Source: JAWWOW01 sp033851265
GTDB taxonomy: Bacteria; Actinomycetota; Actinomycetes; JAWWOW01
Assembly (NCBI GenBank): GCA_033851265.1
Contig: JAWWOW010000025.1
Location: forward strand, 62,001-126,000
Direction: 5' to 3'
Length of the DNA: 64,000 nucleotides
In this document: positions 8,387 to 17,570 of the stretch, piece by piece
How positions within the stretch are numbered: the first letter of the stretch is position 1
Layout of the letters: every line of letters starts with the position of its first letter
Made by a program: the position numbers and the translations under genes
The notes under the pieces: generated by a model
Database searches by the model: none
What the model saw: the letters and a program-made list of their open reading frames with translations, nothing else
Told to the model about the DNA's origin: nothing

Positions 8387-10498
8387 ATGGCCGACAGCCC
8401 CGAAACCGCCCGCGTGCAGACGACCATGGTTGTCCCGGGCGCGCACCAGATGGTGAGCCTCCTCGGTTCGCGCGACGAGCTCCTGCGCATCATCGAGCAG
8501 GCGTTCACGAGCGACATCCACGTCCGCGGCAACGAGATCACAATCACCGGAGATCCCGACGAGAACGCCCTCGTCACCCGACTGTTCGAAGAGCTGATCA
8601 CCCTGCTTGGTCGCGGTGACGTCCTCACCGCCGACGCCGTCGAACGATCGATGGCAATGCTGCGCGCCGGTTCAGACGAACGGCCGGCCGACGTACTAAC
8701 GCTGAACATCTTGTCCAGCCGCGGCCGCACGATCCGCCCCAAGACGGTGAACCAAAAGCGCTACGTCGACGCGATCGACGAGCACACCGTTGTGTTCGGG
8801 ATCGGTCCTGCCGGCACCGGCAAGACCTATCTGGCTATGGCCAAGGCGGTGCAGGCGCTGCAGGCCAAGAACGTCAACCGGATCATCCTGACCCGGCCCG
8901 CGGTTGAGGCAGGGGAGCGGCTCGGGTTCCTGCCCGGCACGCTCTACGAAAAGATCGACCCCTACCTACGGCCGTTGTACGACGCGCTGCACGACATGGT
9001 CGATCCTGACTCGATCCCACGGTTGATCTCGTCAGGGACAATCGAGATCGCGCCGCTGGCGTACATGCGCGGCCGGGCGCAACCGGTCGATACGCCCGTG
9101 CTTACCCCAGACGGTTTTCGACCGATAGGCAATCTGCGTGTCGGCGACCTCGTCGCTGGCTCCGACGGACGACCGACTCCGGTTCTCGGGGTGTATCCGC
9201 AAGGGCGCAAGGAAGTCTTTCGCGTCACAACTCAGGACCGTGCCTCCACCGTCGCCTGCGGCGAACATCTCTGGTTCGTCACGACCCGTGATGACCGCAG
9301 GCACGGGAAACCGGGTCGCGTGCTCGAGACGAAGGACATGCTCGGCGACCTTCGCCGTGCGCACTATCGCCGATTCGAACTGCCACTCGTCGCTCCGGTG
9401 GAATTCGCGCCGCGCGATGTCCCTATCGAGCCGTATGCGCTGGGTCTTCTCTTGGGTGACGGATGTCTGACGACAGCAACGACGCCGAGCTTCACGACCG
9501 CCGACCCGGAGCGTGCGACTGCGCTCGAGTCTGCACTGCCCGGAATCGAGCTGTACCGGAAAACCTCGGTGGACTACGTGCTGCGCAGGGTCGGCGGCGG
9601 CCGCGGAGGGGTCATCAATGCCAACCCGGTCACCGCGGCTCTGCGTCAGCTTGGTCTGGCTGGCTCTAGGTCGGCAACGAAGTTTGTGCCAATTGACTAC
9701 TTGCTCAACAGTGCTGCGGCCCGGCTTGCTGTGCTGCAAGGGCTTATGGACAGTGACGGGGGCCCGGTCCGCCAACGAGGGCGTACCTGTCGCGTGCAGT
9801 ACACGACATGCTCAGACCAACTGCGTGACGACGTGATCTTCCTTGTTCGTTCGCTCGGAGGCGTCGCGTACACGCGCACGAGGGTTGCTCGAGGTCGCAA
9901 GTCTGGTGGGACGCCGGAGAGGCCGGTGTGGCATCGCCATGACGCGCACATCATCGACATTCGATTGCCTTCGGGCGTGGCGCCTTTCCGATTGACGAGG
10001 AAGCGCGAGGCGTACGACGCAGCAGGTGTGGGCCGCCCGATGCGTTTCATCGACTCGATCGAACCAGCCGGGGAAGCCGAGTGCGTGTGCATTGCAGTCG
10101 CCGCAGAGGACTCGCTTTACGTGACCAGCGACTTTCTTGTCACTCATAACACGCTTAACGATGCCTTCATCGTCCTGGACGAGGCGCAGAACACCTCGCC
10201 GGAGCAGATGAAGATGTTCCTCACCCGGCTCGGATTCGGGTCCAAGGTCGTTGTCACCGGTGATGTGACGCAGATCGACCTGCCCACCGGCACCAAGTCC
10301 GGTCTCAAGGTCGTCCAGGACATCCTCGACGGCATCGAGGACGTGCACTTCTGCCGCCTGACGTCCGGCGACGTGGTCCGGCACCGGCTCGTGGGCGAGA
10401 TCGTCGACGCTTATGCGCGGTTTGACGCCGAGACCGCCGCGGCAACGGAGCAGCGCGGGCAGGCTCGCTCGCAGCAGCGAAAACGTGCTGGCCGCTAA
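8387..10498 (+). CDS. phoH: PhoH-family ATPase interrupted by an intein
   Basis: The host protein is made of residues 1-230 and 589-703 of the translated product, 345 residues after splicing, the normal PhoH length. Walker A is GPAGTGKT at residues 140-147. Walker B (FIVLDEAQNT) lies just after the insertion. The intein sits in the conserved junction YMRGR/TLNDAF. PhoH-like proteins are P-loop ATPases linked to RNA metabolism and usually encoded beside YbeY, as here (ybeY begins 3 bases after the stop). I chose the ATG at 8387, which gives a family-like N terminus; a GTG at 8363 is possible. The frame stays open further upstream, but only over the sulfotransferase gene. Confidence 0.93.
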   Translation: MADSPETARVQTTMVVPGAHQMVSLLGSRDELLRIIEQAFTSDIHVRGNEITITGDPDENALVTRLFEELITLLGRGDVLTADAVERSMAMLRAGSDERPADVLTLNILSSRGRTIRPKTVNQKRYVDAIDEHTVVFGIGPAGTGKTYLAMAKAVQALQAKNVNRIILTRPAVEAGERLGFLPGTLYEKIDPYLRPLYDALHDMVDPDSIPRLISSGTIEIAPLAYMRGRAQPVDTPVLTPDGFRPIGNLRVGDLVAGSDGRPTPVLGVYPQGRKEVFRVTTQDRASTVACGEHLWFVTTRDDRRHGKPGRVLETKDMLGDLRRAHYRRFELPLVAPVEFAPRDVPIEPYALGLLLGDGCLTTATTPSFTTADPERATALESALPGIELYRKTSVDYVLRRVGGGRGGVINANPVTAALRQLGLAGSRSATKFVPIDYLLNSAAARLAVLQGLMDSDGGPVRQRGRTCRVQYTTCSDQLRDDVIFLVRSLGGVAYTRTRVARGRKSGGTPERPVWHRHDAHIIDIRLPSGVAPFRLTRKREAYDAAGVGRPMRFIDSIEPAGEAECVCIAVAAEDSLYVTSDFLVTHNTLNDAFIVLDEAQNTSPEQMKMFLTRLGFGSKVVVTGDVTQIDLPTGTKSGLKVVQDILDGIEDVHFCRLTSGDVVRHRLVGEIVDAYARFDAETAAATEQRGQARSQQRKRAGR
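9077..10150 (+). mobile_element. Class 3-type intein with LAGLIDADG homing endonuclease in PhoH
   Basis: The 358-residue insertion starts AQPVDTPVLTPDG and ends FLVTHN, with Thr as the first downstream host residue. Position 1 is Ala instead of Cys or Ser. The block B motif is GEHLW (His64, Trp66), block F has Cys338 in VCIAV, and the end is Thr356-His357-Asn358. Non-nucleophilic residue 1 plus Trp/Cys/Thr at these sites is the known hallmark of class 3 inteins, which start splicing from the block F Cys. Two endonuclease motifs, ALGLLLGDG (121-129) and LQGLMDSDG (220-228), keep their acidic residues, so the homing endonuclease may be active. Splicing junctions are inferred from comparison with uninterrupted PhoH. 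Confidence 0.88.
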
Positions 10499-10501
10499 CT
10501 A

Positions 10502-10978
10502 ATGTCGATCGAGATCGCGAACGAGTCCGGGGCGCCGGTCGACGAACGTGAGTTGATCGCGCTCGCTCGGCACGTGCTGTCGGAGTTGAAGGTCCATCCG
10601 TTGGCGGAGCTGTCGGTGTTGCTCGTCGACATCAACACCATGGAGCAGCTGCACAAGCGATGGATGAACGAGTCCGGGCCGACCGACGTACTCGCCTTTC
10701 CAATGGACGAGCTGCCAACCGGGCGCCACGACGAGGACCCCGGTCCGCAGCCCGCACTGCTGGGTGATGTCGTGCTGTGTCCCGCGGTGGCAGAACGGCA
10801 GGCGCAAGAAGCAGGCCACGACACCGAGGACGAGCTTCACCTCTTGTGCACTCACGGCGTACTGCACCTGCTTGGCTACGACCACGGTGACGCCGAAGAG
10901 GAGCGAGAGATGTTCGCCATCCAGGCTCGGGTCTTGGACTCGTGGCGTCGACGGGTCCGTCAACGGGGGACTGCGTGA
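10502..10978 (+). CDS. ybeY: Endoribonuclease YbeY (16S rRNA maturation)
   Basis: The protein has 158 residues and carries the zinc signature H-x3-H-x5-H as [11 protein letters not shown] near the C terminus, plus the conserved TDVLAFPM segment. YbeY is a metal-dependent RNase acting in 16S rRNA 3'-end maturation and ribosome quality control. It follows phoH by 3 bases and overlaps the next gene as GTGA, so the three form one operon. Length and motifs are complete. Confidence 0.96.
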   Translation: MSIEIANESGAPVDERELIALARHVLSELKVHPLAELSVLLVDINTMEQLHKRWMNESGPTDVLAFPMDELPTGRHDEDPGPQPALLGDVVLCPAVAERQAQEAGHDTEDELHLLCTHGVLHLLGYDHGDAEEEREMFAIQARVLDSWRRRVRQRGTA

Positions 10979-12255
10979 CCAACGGAGACGCGTTCCTGAT
11001 CGTCGGCGCTATCGCGCTCGTGGTCATCGCGGGTTTGTTCGCGAGTGCGGAGACGGCGATCTCGCGGGTCTCGCGAGTGCGCATCGAAGAGCTCGTCCGC
11101 GACGAGCGACGTGGTGCGACGCGGCTGCAGCAAGTGCTCGCCGACCCCGCCCGCTACCTCAATGTGTTGCTGCTCTTGCGCGTCGCCTGCGAGCTCTTGG
11201 CGACGGCCCTCGTCACTCTCCTTTGCTTGGACCGGCTGCCGGCGCGGTGGGAAGGCGTGCTTCTCGCGGCCGGCGTCATGATCATCGTCAGCTACGTGCT
11301 CGTCGGCGTGGCCCCGCGAACTCTCGGCCGGCAACACTCGGCCACCATCGCGCTGCGCACGGCCGGCTTGACGCTGGCACTGACAAAGGTGCTCGGCCCG
11401 ATACCCCGGATGCTGATTCTGATCGGCAACGCGCTGACGCCCGGTCGTGGTTTCCGCGACGGGCCGTTCGCATCTGAGGCCGAGCTACGCGACCTGGTGG
11501 ACCTTGCTGAGGAAAGCCGCGTCATCGAGTCGAACGAGCGAGAGATGATCCACTCGGTGTTCGAGCTAGGCGACACTATTGCGCGCGAAGTGATGGTGCC
11601 GCGTCCGGAGGTCGTGTTCATCGAACGCGGCAAGACGGTCCGACAGGCCATTTCACTTGCGCTGCGCAGCGGGTTCTCACGGATTCCCGTCGTGGGTGAA
11701 AACGAGGACGACGTGGTGGGCGTTGTCTACCTGAAAGATCTCGTTCGTCGCTCGCACGAGGGCAAAGAGTCGGACAAGGTCGAATCTGTCATGCGACCCC
11801 CGTTGTTCGTGCCCGACTCCAAGCCGGTCGATGAGTTGCTCCGTGAGATGCAGGCCGAGCAGGTGCACGTGGCGATTGTCATCGATGAGTACGGCGGGAC
11901 AGCCGGGCTCGTCACGATCGAGGACATCATTGAAGAGATCGTCGGCGAGATCGCCGACGAGTACGACCGGGAAGCGCCACGCGTCGAGGATCTCGGCGAC
12001 GGTCGGCTGCGCGTCACCGCGCGACTCCCGGTCGAGGACCTGGCCGAGCTGGTCGACGTGGCACTGCCCGAAGACGACGACGTCGAGACCGTGGGTGGCC
12101 TGATGGCCCGGGCGCTGGGCCGCGTGCCGATCCCCGGCGCGACGTGCACGGTGGAAGGTCTGACGCTCACGGCGGAGAGTGCAAAGGGCCGCCGCAACCG
12201 CATCGGCACGGTGCTCGTCAGCCGTGAGAAGACTGGCGCGGCTCGCGCCTCGTGA
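10975..12255 (+). CDS. CNNM/CorC-type membrane protein with CBS pair
   Basis: This 426-residue protein consists of an N-terminal DUF21 membrane domain with about four hydrophobic segments ([19 protein letters not shown] first), a CBS-domain pair (about 195-315, including [11 protein letters not shown] and [13 protein letters not shown]) and a C-terminal CorC_HlyC domain. Relatives are annotated as hemolysins but are more likely Mg/Co transport or efflux proteins whose CBS pair binds adenine nucleotides. The GTG at 10975 overlaps the ybeY stop. The position after ybeY is standard in actinobacteria. Confidence 0.9.
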   Translation: MTNGDAFLIVGAIALVVIAGLFASAETAISRVSRVRIEELVRDERRGATRLQQVLADPARYLNVLLLLRVACELLATALVTLLCLDRLPARWEGVLLAAGVMIIVSYVLVGVAPRTLGRQHSATIALRTAGLTLALTKVLGPIPRMLILIGNALTPGRGFRDGPFASEAELRDLVDLAEESRVIESNEREMIHSVFELGDTIAREVMVPRPEVVFIERGKTVRQAISLALRSGFSRIPVVGENEDDVVGVVYLKDLVRRSHEGKESDKVESVMRPPLFVPDSKPVDELLREMQAEQVHVAIVIDEYGGTAGLVTIEDIIEEIVGEIADEYDREAPRVEDLGDGRLRVTARLPVEDLAELVDVALPEDDDVETVGGLMARALGRVPIPGATCTVEGLTLTAESAKGRRNRIGTVLVSREKTGAARAS

Positions 12256-12773
12256 TCGATGACATCGTTACCGACCGCCTGATACTGCGAGCCCTCACCG
12301 CCGACGAGGCGCGCGCGGTCGTTGACGGCCCACGCCAGAGCGCTTGGTCCGACGAGTACCCGACCGATGGTGACCGGGAGATCGCAGCGTTCTTGCTTCA
12401 GGCGACGCCGTACGAACCGGAACCACTTGGCGTTCGCCAGCTCGTGGCTCGCGAGAGCGGTCTCGTCGTTGGCGGAATCGGCTTCTACGGCGGACCGGAT
12501 CCAGATGGCCAGATCACGATGGGCTTCGGGGTTGCCGAAGAGTTCCGGCGTCGCGGTCTGACTACCGAGGCGGCCATCGCAATGATCGAGCTGGCTAGCT
12601 GCGACGGTCGCGTCAGTTGCATCGTCGCTGACACCACGGTCGACAATGTGGCGTCTCGGCGGGTGCTGGAGAAGTCCGGGTTCACGGTGGACCGCACCGA
12701 AGGCGCGCAGGTGTTCTACCGCCTGGATCTTCGCGGTCGTTCTGCGGGTGTCATGGCCGCCGGCTCGGAGTAG
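12252..12773 (+). CDS. GNAT (RimJ/RimL-like) acetyltransferase
   Basis: A 173-residue protein with the N-terminal pattern TDRLILRALTADEA, a VVGGIGFYGG strand pair and the acetyl-CoA-binding segment GFGVAEEFRRRGLTTEA. The final part, NVASRRVLEKSGF, is typical of acetyltransferases acting on amino groups of proteins or small molecules. The substrate cannot be told. GTG at 12252 overlaps the preceding stop as GTGA. Confidence 0.85.
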   Translation: MIDDIVTDRLILRALTADEARAVVDGPRQSAWSDEYPTDGDREIAAFLLQATPYEPEPLGVRQLVARESGLVVGGIGFYGGPDPDGQITMGFGVAEEFRRRGLTTEAAIAMIELASCDGRVSCIVADTTVDNVASRRVLEKSGFTVDRTEGAQVFYRLDLRGRSAGVMAAGSE

Positions 12774-12812
12774 CGTCGCCTCAGTCGATTCGCGGCTCGT
12801 TGGGGAGGCGTC

Positions 12813-13175
12813 ATGGCTGGAATGGTGCGCAAGAGCCTGGACTCGCCGGAGGAGACCCGGCCGTTCGAGGATGGAAAGGGCAAGCTCGAGCTGGTGAACC
12901 TGGAAGGCGGTCCGGTCGGCCGGGCAACGTTCATGCCGGGCTGGCAATGGTCCAAGCACGTGAAGCCGATCGCTCAGACCGACAGCTGCCAAGCAGCCCA
13001 CCTGGGCTACTACATGTCCGGCCGGATGAAGGTCGTCATGGACGACGGTGAAGAGAACGAGTTCGGACCGGGTGACTTCGCAATCATTCCCCCCGGCCAC
13101 GATGCCTGGACCGTCGGTGACGAGCCGTGCATCGTCATCGACTGGCAGGGCTTCGCCGACTACGCCAAGGGGTAG
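12813..13175 (+). CDS. Cupin domain protein
   Basis: The protein has 120 residues with one cupin barrel: GYYMSGRMKVVMDDG followed by GPGDFAIIPPGHDAW. The PG/D...P.G...W pattern of the second cupin motif is clear. The first motif lacks the usual HxH metal pair, with only scattered His residues (SKHVKP, AAHLGY), so metal binding is uncertain. Function is unknown. It is the last plus-strand gene before a convergent secreted protein. Confidence 0.8.
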   Translation: MAGMVRKSLDSPEETRPFEDGKGKLELVNLEGGPVGRATFMPGWQWSKHVKPIAQTDSCQAAHLGYYMSGRMKVVMDDGEENEFGPGDFAIIPPGHDAWTVGDEPCIVIDWQGFADYAKG

Positions 13176-13251
13176 CGGACTTGAGAGACTCGGCGATGGC
13201 CGATCAGCGTCGCGCACGCCCACTTGATGCGTTGGCGCAGCCTTAACTCCC

Positions 13252-14868
13252 TCAGATTGCGAAATACCCGCCGACGGTCTGCCAACGCAAAGCGCCGCTG
13301 CTGTCGAGGACGCGCACGACGACCGATCCTTCATGAAACTCCCCGGTGGTCGCGACGCTCAACAGGCCGGACGCCCCAGGAGCGAATCGACCCAGCGTGA
13401 CCAACGCACCGCTGGCATAACCACCACTGGTGGGCGCGGCTTCGAACCTCAGCAGCTCGTGCCCGTCGCGACCGTCGTTGATCCTGATGACGTCCGCGGT
13501 TGCCGTCGCGACTGACGCGGAGAAGTCGTCGCCCCGCCCATCGAACGAGGCGTAGAGAGGCGTCCCGATGTCGCCCGGCCAGGGCTGGACCACTCCGTCC
13601 CGTCCATTGACGAGGTAGCTGTGGCGGATCGAGTTGCCACTCCGCGTCCCACCGGATGTCACGACGGAGACATCCTGGACTCCGTCCCCGCCGACATCGC
13701 CAGTTGGCGCCCCTGACACCCACGAGTACTGCAACTGTGGCGCGAGAAACCAGCGCGTCCACAGGATCCGGCCGTGTGCTCCGTCGTACACGCGTAGGCG
13801 CAGGCTCTTGTCCCGGTCAGAGCTCGTGACGTCGAACAGGTCACTCCGACCGTCGCCGTCGGCGTCGCCAGCGACTCGCTGCGTGCCGCCGGGCATGGTG
13901 AACAGCGCGGCACCGGTCCGGCCGTTGCGCAGCGTATGCGCCACCACGATCTCCGACACATGGTCGCCCGTGGTGTCGGGGACGGCGAAAAATATCTGGT
14001 CGTTTGAGGTCGAGGTCCACAAGGTCGCGCCGGATGCCGATGACCGCGCCTCGAACCTCCCCGGAGCGCTGAGCCCGTAGTCGGCAGCGCCGTCACCCGT
14101 CAAGTCGGTCAACGCTGCAACGCGTGGTCGTCCGAGCTTGTTGTACCGGGTCGTGAGCGCGCGCCCGCTGGGCGTTGCCGCACCAGTGACGCCGGACACG
14201 ACAACGGCTTGTACGACGATGTCACCAGAGGTGCTAGTGACCGGCACATTGTGGCGATAGGTCATCAGCAGCGAAGTCGCCGTGCCGACTCCGGTGGGTA
14301 GGGCGTCCTCGAGACGCGACGCCGCGTCACGCGTAGGGACGCCGTTGAACTCCGGGGTGTACTTGTGGCCCCAGATCTGCTTGCCGGTGCGACCGTCGTA
14401 CGCGCTCATGCTTGTCCGCTCAGCGGGGGCATCCGACCCGCCGGTGACGAGGACAACGCCAGGACGAGCGGGCGCACCGACGCGCATGGGCACGATTGCG
14501 AGCAGCGAGCTCACCGTGGCGGACCACAGCTGGATGCCGTCGGCACCTCGGCGAACTGCAACCGTCGCGAAACCATCGCCATCGTCCTCGAGCGTGACGA
14601 CATCCTGGGCGCCGTCACCGTCGAGGTCTGCGGTTCCGTCGGGTGCGAGTGACCCGACCGCAGCCGCATCGAAGAACGCGTAGTCGCCGGTGGCATCACA
14701 CCCCGCGATGCAACGGTCCGCCGGCAATTGGAGGGTCAGTGCAGCATGGCGGGGGACAGCGCCCCCTCCGGGCTGGCGTACCTGTGCGTGGGCCGGCAAG
14801 GCAGCCGCCACCAAAAGTACGGCCGCCATAGCGACGAAACGGCGGATGTTGCGTGCTGGGCGGGGCAT
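13252..14868 (-). CDS. Secreted FG-GAP/VCBS beta-propeller protein
   Basis: This 538-residue protein has a signal peptide (ARNIRRFVAMAAVLLVAAAL, cleavage near AHA) and repeated segments such as DLDGDGAQDVVTLEDD, DLTGDGAADYGL and DADGDGRSDLFDV, matching integrin-like FG-GAP repeats with calcium-binding DxDGDG loops. It is therefore an extracellular beta-propeller of unknown ligand. The ATG at 14868 is preferred because GGGGGAGG lies before it. An ATG at 14880 has no Shine-Dalgarno. It belongs with the other secreted FG-GAP protein (2586-6926) in domain type, but the two are not neighbours. Confidence 0.8.
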   Translation of the reverse strand: MPRPARNIRRFVAMAAVLLVAAALPAHAQVRQPGGGAVPRHAALTLQLPADRCIAGCDATGDYAFFDAAAVGSLAPDGTADLDGDGAQDVVTLEDDGDGFATVAVRRGADGIQLWSATVSSLLAIVPMRVGAPARPGVVLVTGGSDAPAERTSMSAYDGRTGKQIWGHKYTPEFNGVPTRDAASRLEDALPTGVGTATSLLMTYRHNVPVTSTSGDIVVQAVVVSGVTGAATPSGRALTTRYNKLGRPRVAALTDLTGDGAADYGLSAPGRFEARSSASGATLWTSTSNDQIFFAVPDTTGDHVSEIVVAHTLRNGRTGAALFTMPGGTQRVAGDADGDGRSDLFDVTSSDRDKSLRLRVYDGAHGRILWTRWFLAPQLQYSWVSGAPTGDVGGDGVQDVSVVTSGGTRSGNSIRHSYLVNGRDGVVQPWPGDIGTPLYASFDGRGDDFSASVATATADVIRINDGRDGHELLRFEAAPTSGGYASGALVTLGRFAPGASGLLSVATTGEFHEGSVVVRVLDSSGALRWQTVGGYFAI

Positions 14869-15094
14869 GTCCTCCCCCATCGGCGTCTAACCGGCCGGGA
14901 TTCGACGCGCTCGCCCGATCTCCTGCCCGGCCGGGCACCCAGGCGGTGTCAGCGACGGTCACGAAGCCTGCGCCGGCGTTCGGAACCAGCCTGGCAGGCC
15001 CCCAACCGCTACGCCCGAGACCAGGCGCACAACCGCGCGTTAGTGCCGGCTCTGTTCGGTGTTGGAGGTCCGGGCCCACCGTACGCTGGCGTCC

Positions 15095-15418
15095 GTGACT
15101 GAACTGGACGCCGAGGACGCAAAGCTGGTGACGCTGGCTCGGTCTGCGCGTGCGCGTGCCGATGCTTCAGAGGGCGCGGCTGTGCGCGATGACATGGGTC
15201 GCACGTACGCCGCCGCGACCGTTTCGTTGCCGTCGTTGTCGCTCACCGCACTGCAAGCAGCGATTGCCGCCGCGGTCTCCAGTGGCTCGACAAAGTTTGA
15301 AGCTGCGGTCGTGCTCAGTGAGTCAGAGTCACTGCGCGAGGCCGACGCACAACTGCTCGCGGACGTGGGAAATCCCTTTGTGCGAATGGCTGCGCCTGAT
15401 GGGACAGTTCGTTCGTGA
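15095..15418 (+). CDS. Cytidine deaminase-like protein without zinc motif
   Basis: The 107-residue protein is recognisable as the deaminase-like protein usually found before era in actinobacteria (ELDAEDAKLVTLARSARAR, RTYAAATVSLPSLSL, ALQAAIAAAVSSG). The zinc-binding CAE and PCxxC motifs of true cytidine deaminases are absent, so no deaminase activity is expected from known chemistry. GTG at 15095 gives the family N terminus. Its stop overlaps the next start as GTGA. Confidence 0.8.
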   Translation: MTELDAEDAKLVTLARSARARADASEGAAVRDDMGRTYAAATVSLPSLSLTALQAAIAAAVSSGSTKFEAAVVLSESESLREADAQLLADVGNPFVRMAAPDGTVRS

Positions 15419-15927
15419 CCCGACTGCGACCGATTGAGCTGGGCGATCTGGTCATTCTCGACCAGCAGCTCGCCGGACCAGAGACCGCTGGCGAGTTCAA
15501 CTGGTTCGGCCATCCCGCAGGGCGCACGTTGCGTGAACGCGTCGAAGCCAACGAGAACATCACCGACCGGCAGGGCAATTTTGCCGTCATCGATGACGGC
15601 GGGATGGTCGTCGGGGATGTCTCGTGGCATCGCGTCGACCACACGCGCCCCCCGAACGGCTGGTGTTGGAACATCGGCGTCTGGATCCACCCGGACGCGC
15701 GTGGCAAGGGTCACGGGACGGCGGCACAACGCGCGCTCGTCGAGTACCTCTTCGCCCACACGACGTTCGAGCGCATCGAGGCAAGCACCGAAACCGAGAA
15801 CATCGCCGAGCAACGAGCGTTAGAAAAGGCAGGATTCACCCGCGAGGGCGTCATGCGCCACACGATCTTCCGCGACGGCGCTTACCGGGACGACGTGTCG
15901 TACAGCATCCTGCGCGACGAGTTGTGA
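15415..15927 (+). CDS. GNAT family acetyltransferase
   Basis: The protein has 170 residues, with the GNAT core GVWIHPDARGKGHGTAAQRAL, in which the acetyl-CoA loop is RGKGHGT, and the RimJ/RimL-like ending NIAEQRALEKAGFTREG. It acetylates an unknown amine. It is inserted between the deaminase-like gene and era and overlaps both by GTGA, so all three are translated as a coupled set. Confidence 0.87.
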   Translation: MTRLRPIELGDLVILDQQLAGPETAGEFNWFGHPAGRTLRERVEANENITDRQGNFAVIDDGGMVVGDVSWHRVDHTRPPNGWCWNIGVWIHPDARGKGHGTAAQRALVEYLFAHTTFERIEASTETENIAEQRALEKAGFTREGVMRHTIFRDGAYRDDVSYSILRDEL

Positions 15928-16820
15928 CCGAGCCCGGATTCCGCTCCGGCTTTGCCTGCTTCGTTGGTCGACCCAACGTTGGCAAGTCCACGTTGACCAA
16001 CGCTCTGGTCGGAACGAAGGTCGCGATCACGAGTAGCCGCCCGCAGACCACGCGGCACGCAGTGCGTGGTGTCGTTCATCGCCCCGATGCGCAGCTGGTG
16101 CTTGTCGATACGCCGGGTCTGCACAAGCCACGCACTCTTCTCGGGGAGCGGTTGAACGGCGTCGTCCGCACGACCTGGGCCGAGGTCGACGTCGTTGCAC
16201 TGTGTGTGCCAGCTGACGAGAAGGTCGGTCCCGGCGATCGCTACCTCATCGAGGAGCTCGCGAACATCCGCCGAAAGCCGAAGCTTGCTGTCGTCACCAA
16301 GTCCGACGCCGCCGCACCACAACGGGTAGCCGAGCAACTCGCGACGCTGAGCGAGCTCGCAGACTGGGACGACATGATTCCCGTCTCGGCTGTCACCGGA
16401 TTCCAGCTCGACCTGTTGAGCGACCTGCTCGTGGCGCGGCTACCGGAAGGGCCGGCGCTCTATCCCGAGGGTGAGCTCACCGACGAACCCGAGCAGGTGA
16501 TGGTCGGTGAGTTGATCCGGGAGGCGGCTCTCGAGGGCGTGCGGGATGAGTTGCCGCACTCGATCGCAGTGACCGTGGATGAGATGTTGCCGCGCGAAAA
16601 CTCTGACCTCGTTGACGTGCACGCGACCGTGCACGTCGAGCGAGACAGTCAGAAGGGCATCGTCATCGGCAAGGGCGGCACCCGGCTCAAGGCCGTCGGC
16701 ACCAACGCACGTCGCCAGATCGAAGCGTTGCTCGGATCGCCGGTTTACCTCGACCTCCACGTCCGTGTCGCCAAGGACTGGCAGCGCGATCCCAAGCAGC
16801 TTCGGCGACTCGGCTTTTGA
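15924..16820 (+). CDS. era: GTPase Era
   Basis: This 298-residue protein has G1 GRPNVGKST, G2 around TTRHAVRGV, G3 DTPGLHKP and G4 TKSD, then the C-terminal KH domain with GKGGTRLKAVGTNARRQIE. Era is an essential GTPase that binds the 3' end of 16S rRNA and helps 30S assembly. This agrees with ybeY nearby. GTG at 15924 overlaps the previous stop. The open frame runs further upstream, but only across the acetyltransferase gene. Confidence 0.97.
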   Translation: MTEPGFRSGFACFVGRPNVGKSTLTNALVGTKVAITSSRPQTTRHAVRGVVHRPDAQLVLVDTPGLHKPRTLLGERLNGVVRTTWAEVDVVALCVPADEKVGPGDRYLIEELANIRRKPKLAVVTKSDAAAPQRVAEQLATLSELADWDDMIPVSAVTGFQLDLLSDLLVARLPEGPALYPEGELTDEPEQVMVGELIREAALEGVRDELPHSIAVTVDEMLPRENSDLVDVHATVHVERDSQKGIVIGKGGTRLKAVGTNARRQIEALLGSPVYLDLHVRVAKDWQRDPKQLRRLGF

Positions 16821-17566
16821 TGATCCGACCACTCGTCATCACCGGTGGAAGTCGCGGCATCGGAGCCGCGACGGCAGTTCGGGCAGCACGCGCCGGTTGG
16901 TCACTCTGCATCAGTTACCTGTCCAAGACCGATGAAGCACGAGCCGTTGTTGCCGAGTGCGAGCAACTCGGTGTCACGGCCATGGCCGTGCAGGCAGATA
17001 TGGCCGTCGAGGCAGACATCGCCAGGTTGTTCGCGACCGCGGAGTCGGAGCTGGGTCCACTGCAAGGACTGGTCAACAACGCCGGCATCGCGGCGACCAA
17101 GTGCCGCGTCGAAGACATGACTCACGATCGCGTCGCCAACCTGATGCAGATCAACGTGGTGGGCGCGTTTCTCTGCGCGCGGGAGGCGGTCCGCAGGATG
17201 TCGACGGCGAACGGCGGTGGTGGCGGCGCGATCGTCAACGTGTCGTCGCGCGCCGCCGTCCTCGGATCGCCGGGGGAGTACGTCGACTACGCAGCGTCCA
17301 AAGCTGCGGTGGACACGCTGACCGTCGGGCTCGCACGCGAGGTCGCGACGGAGGGGATTCGGGTCAACGCCGTACGCCCGGGGCTGATCAAGACCGACAT
17401 CCACGCGTCGATGGGACGACCCGAGCGCGTGGAAAAGATGGCGCCGACCGTGCCGATGGGCCGCGCCGGCGAGGCAGACGAGGTCGCCGCTGCGATCGTG
17501 TGGTTGCTGTCCGACGACGCGTCCTACGTCACCGGCGCCTTGCTCGACGTCAGCGGCGGCCGCTGA
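16820..17566 (+). CDS. Short-chain dehydrogenase/reductase (FabG-like)
   Basis: The protein has 248 residues, with the NAD(P) loop TGGSRGIGAA at the N terminus, NNAG (in LVNNAGIAA), the catalytic Ser in VNVSSRAAV and the Y-x3-K pair in YAASKAAVD. This is a complete classical SDR, about 248 residues as expected. The substrate is unknown. Its ATG overlaps the era stop by one base (TGATG), and it converges on the ohr-like gene with only 4 bases between stops. Confidence 0.9.
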   Translation: MIRPLVITGGSRGIGAATAVRAARAGWSLCISYLSKTDEARAVVAECEQLGVTAMAVQADMAVEADIARLFATAESELGPLQGLVNNAGIAATKCRVEDMTHDRVANLMQINVVGAFLCAREAVRRMSTANGGGGGAIVNVSSRAAVLGSPGEYVDYAASKAAVDTLTVGLAREVATEGIRVNAVRPGLIKTDIHASMGRPERVEKMAPTVPMGRAGEADEVAAAIVWLLSDDASYVTGALLDVSGGR

Positions 17567-17570
17567 CTCC

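Noticed and set aside
11727..13334. Minus-strand open frame of 535 codons across the CorC, GNAT and cupin genes
   Set aside because: It crosses three genes with strong family matches and has none itself.
15624..15923. In-frame extension of Era upstream of 15924
   Set aside because: It overlaps the acetyltransferase gene and codes for Arg-rich sequence without similarity; GTG 15924 gives the normal Era N terminus.
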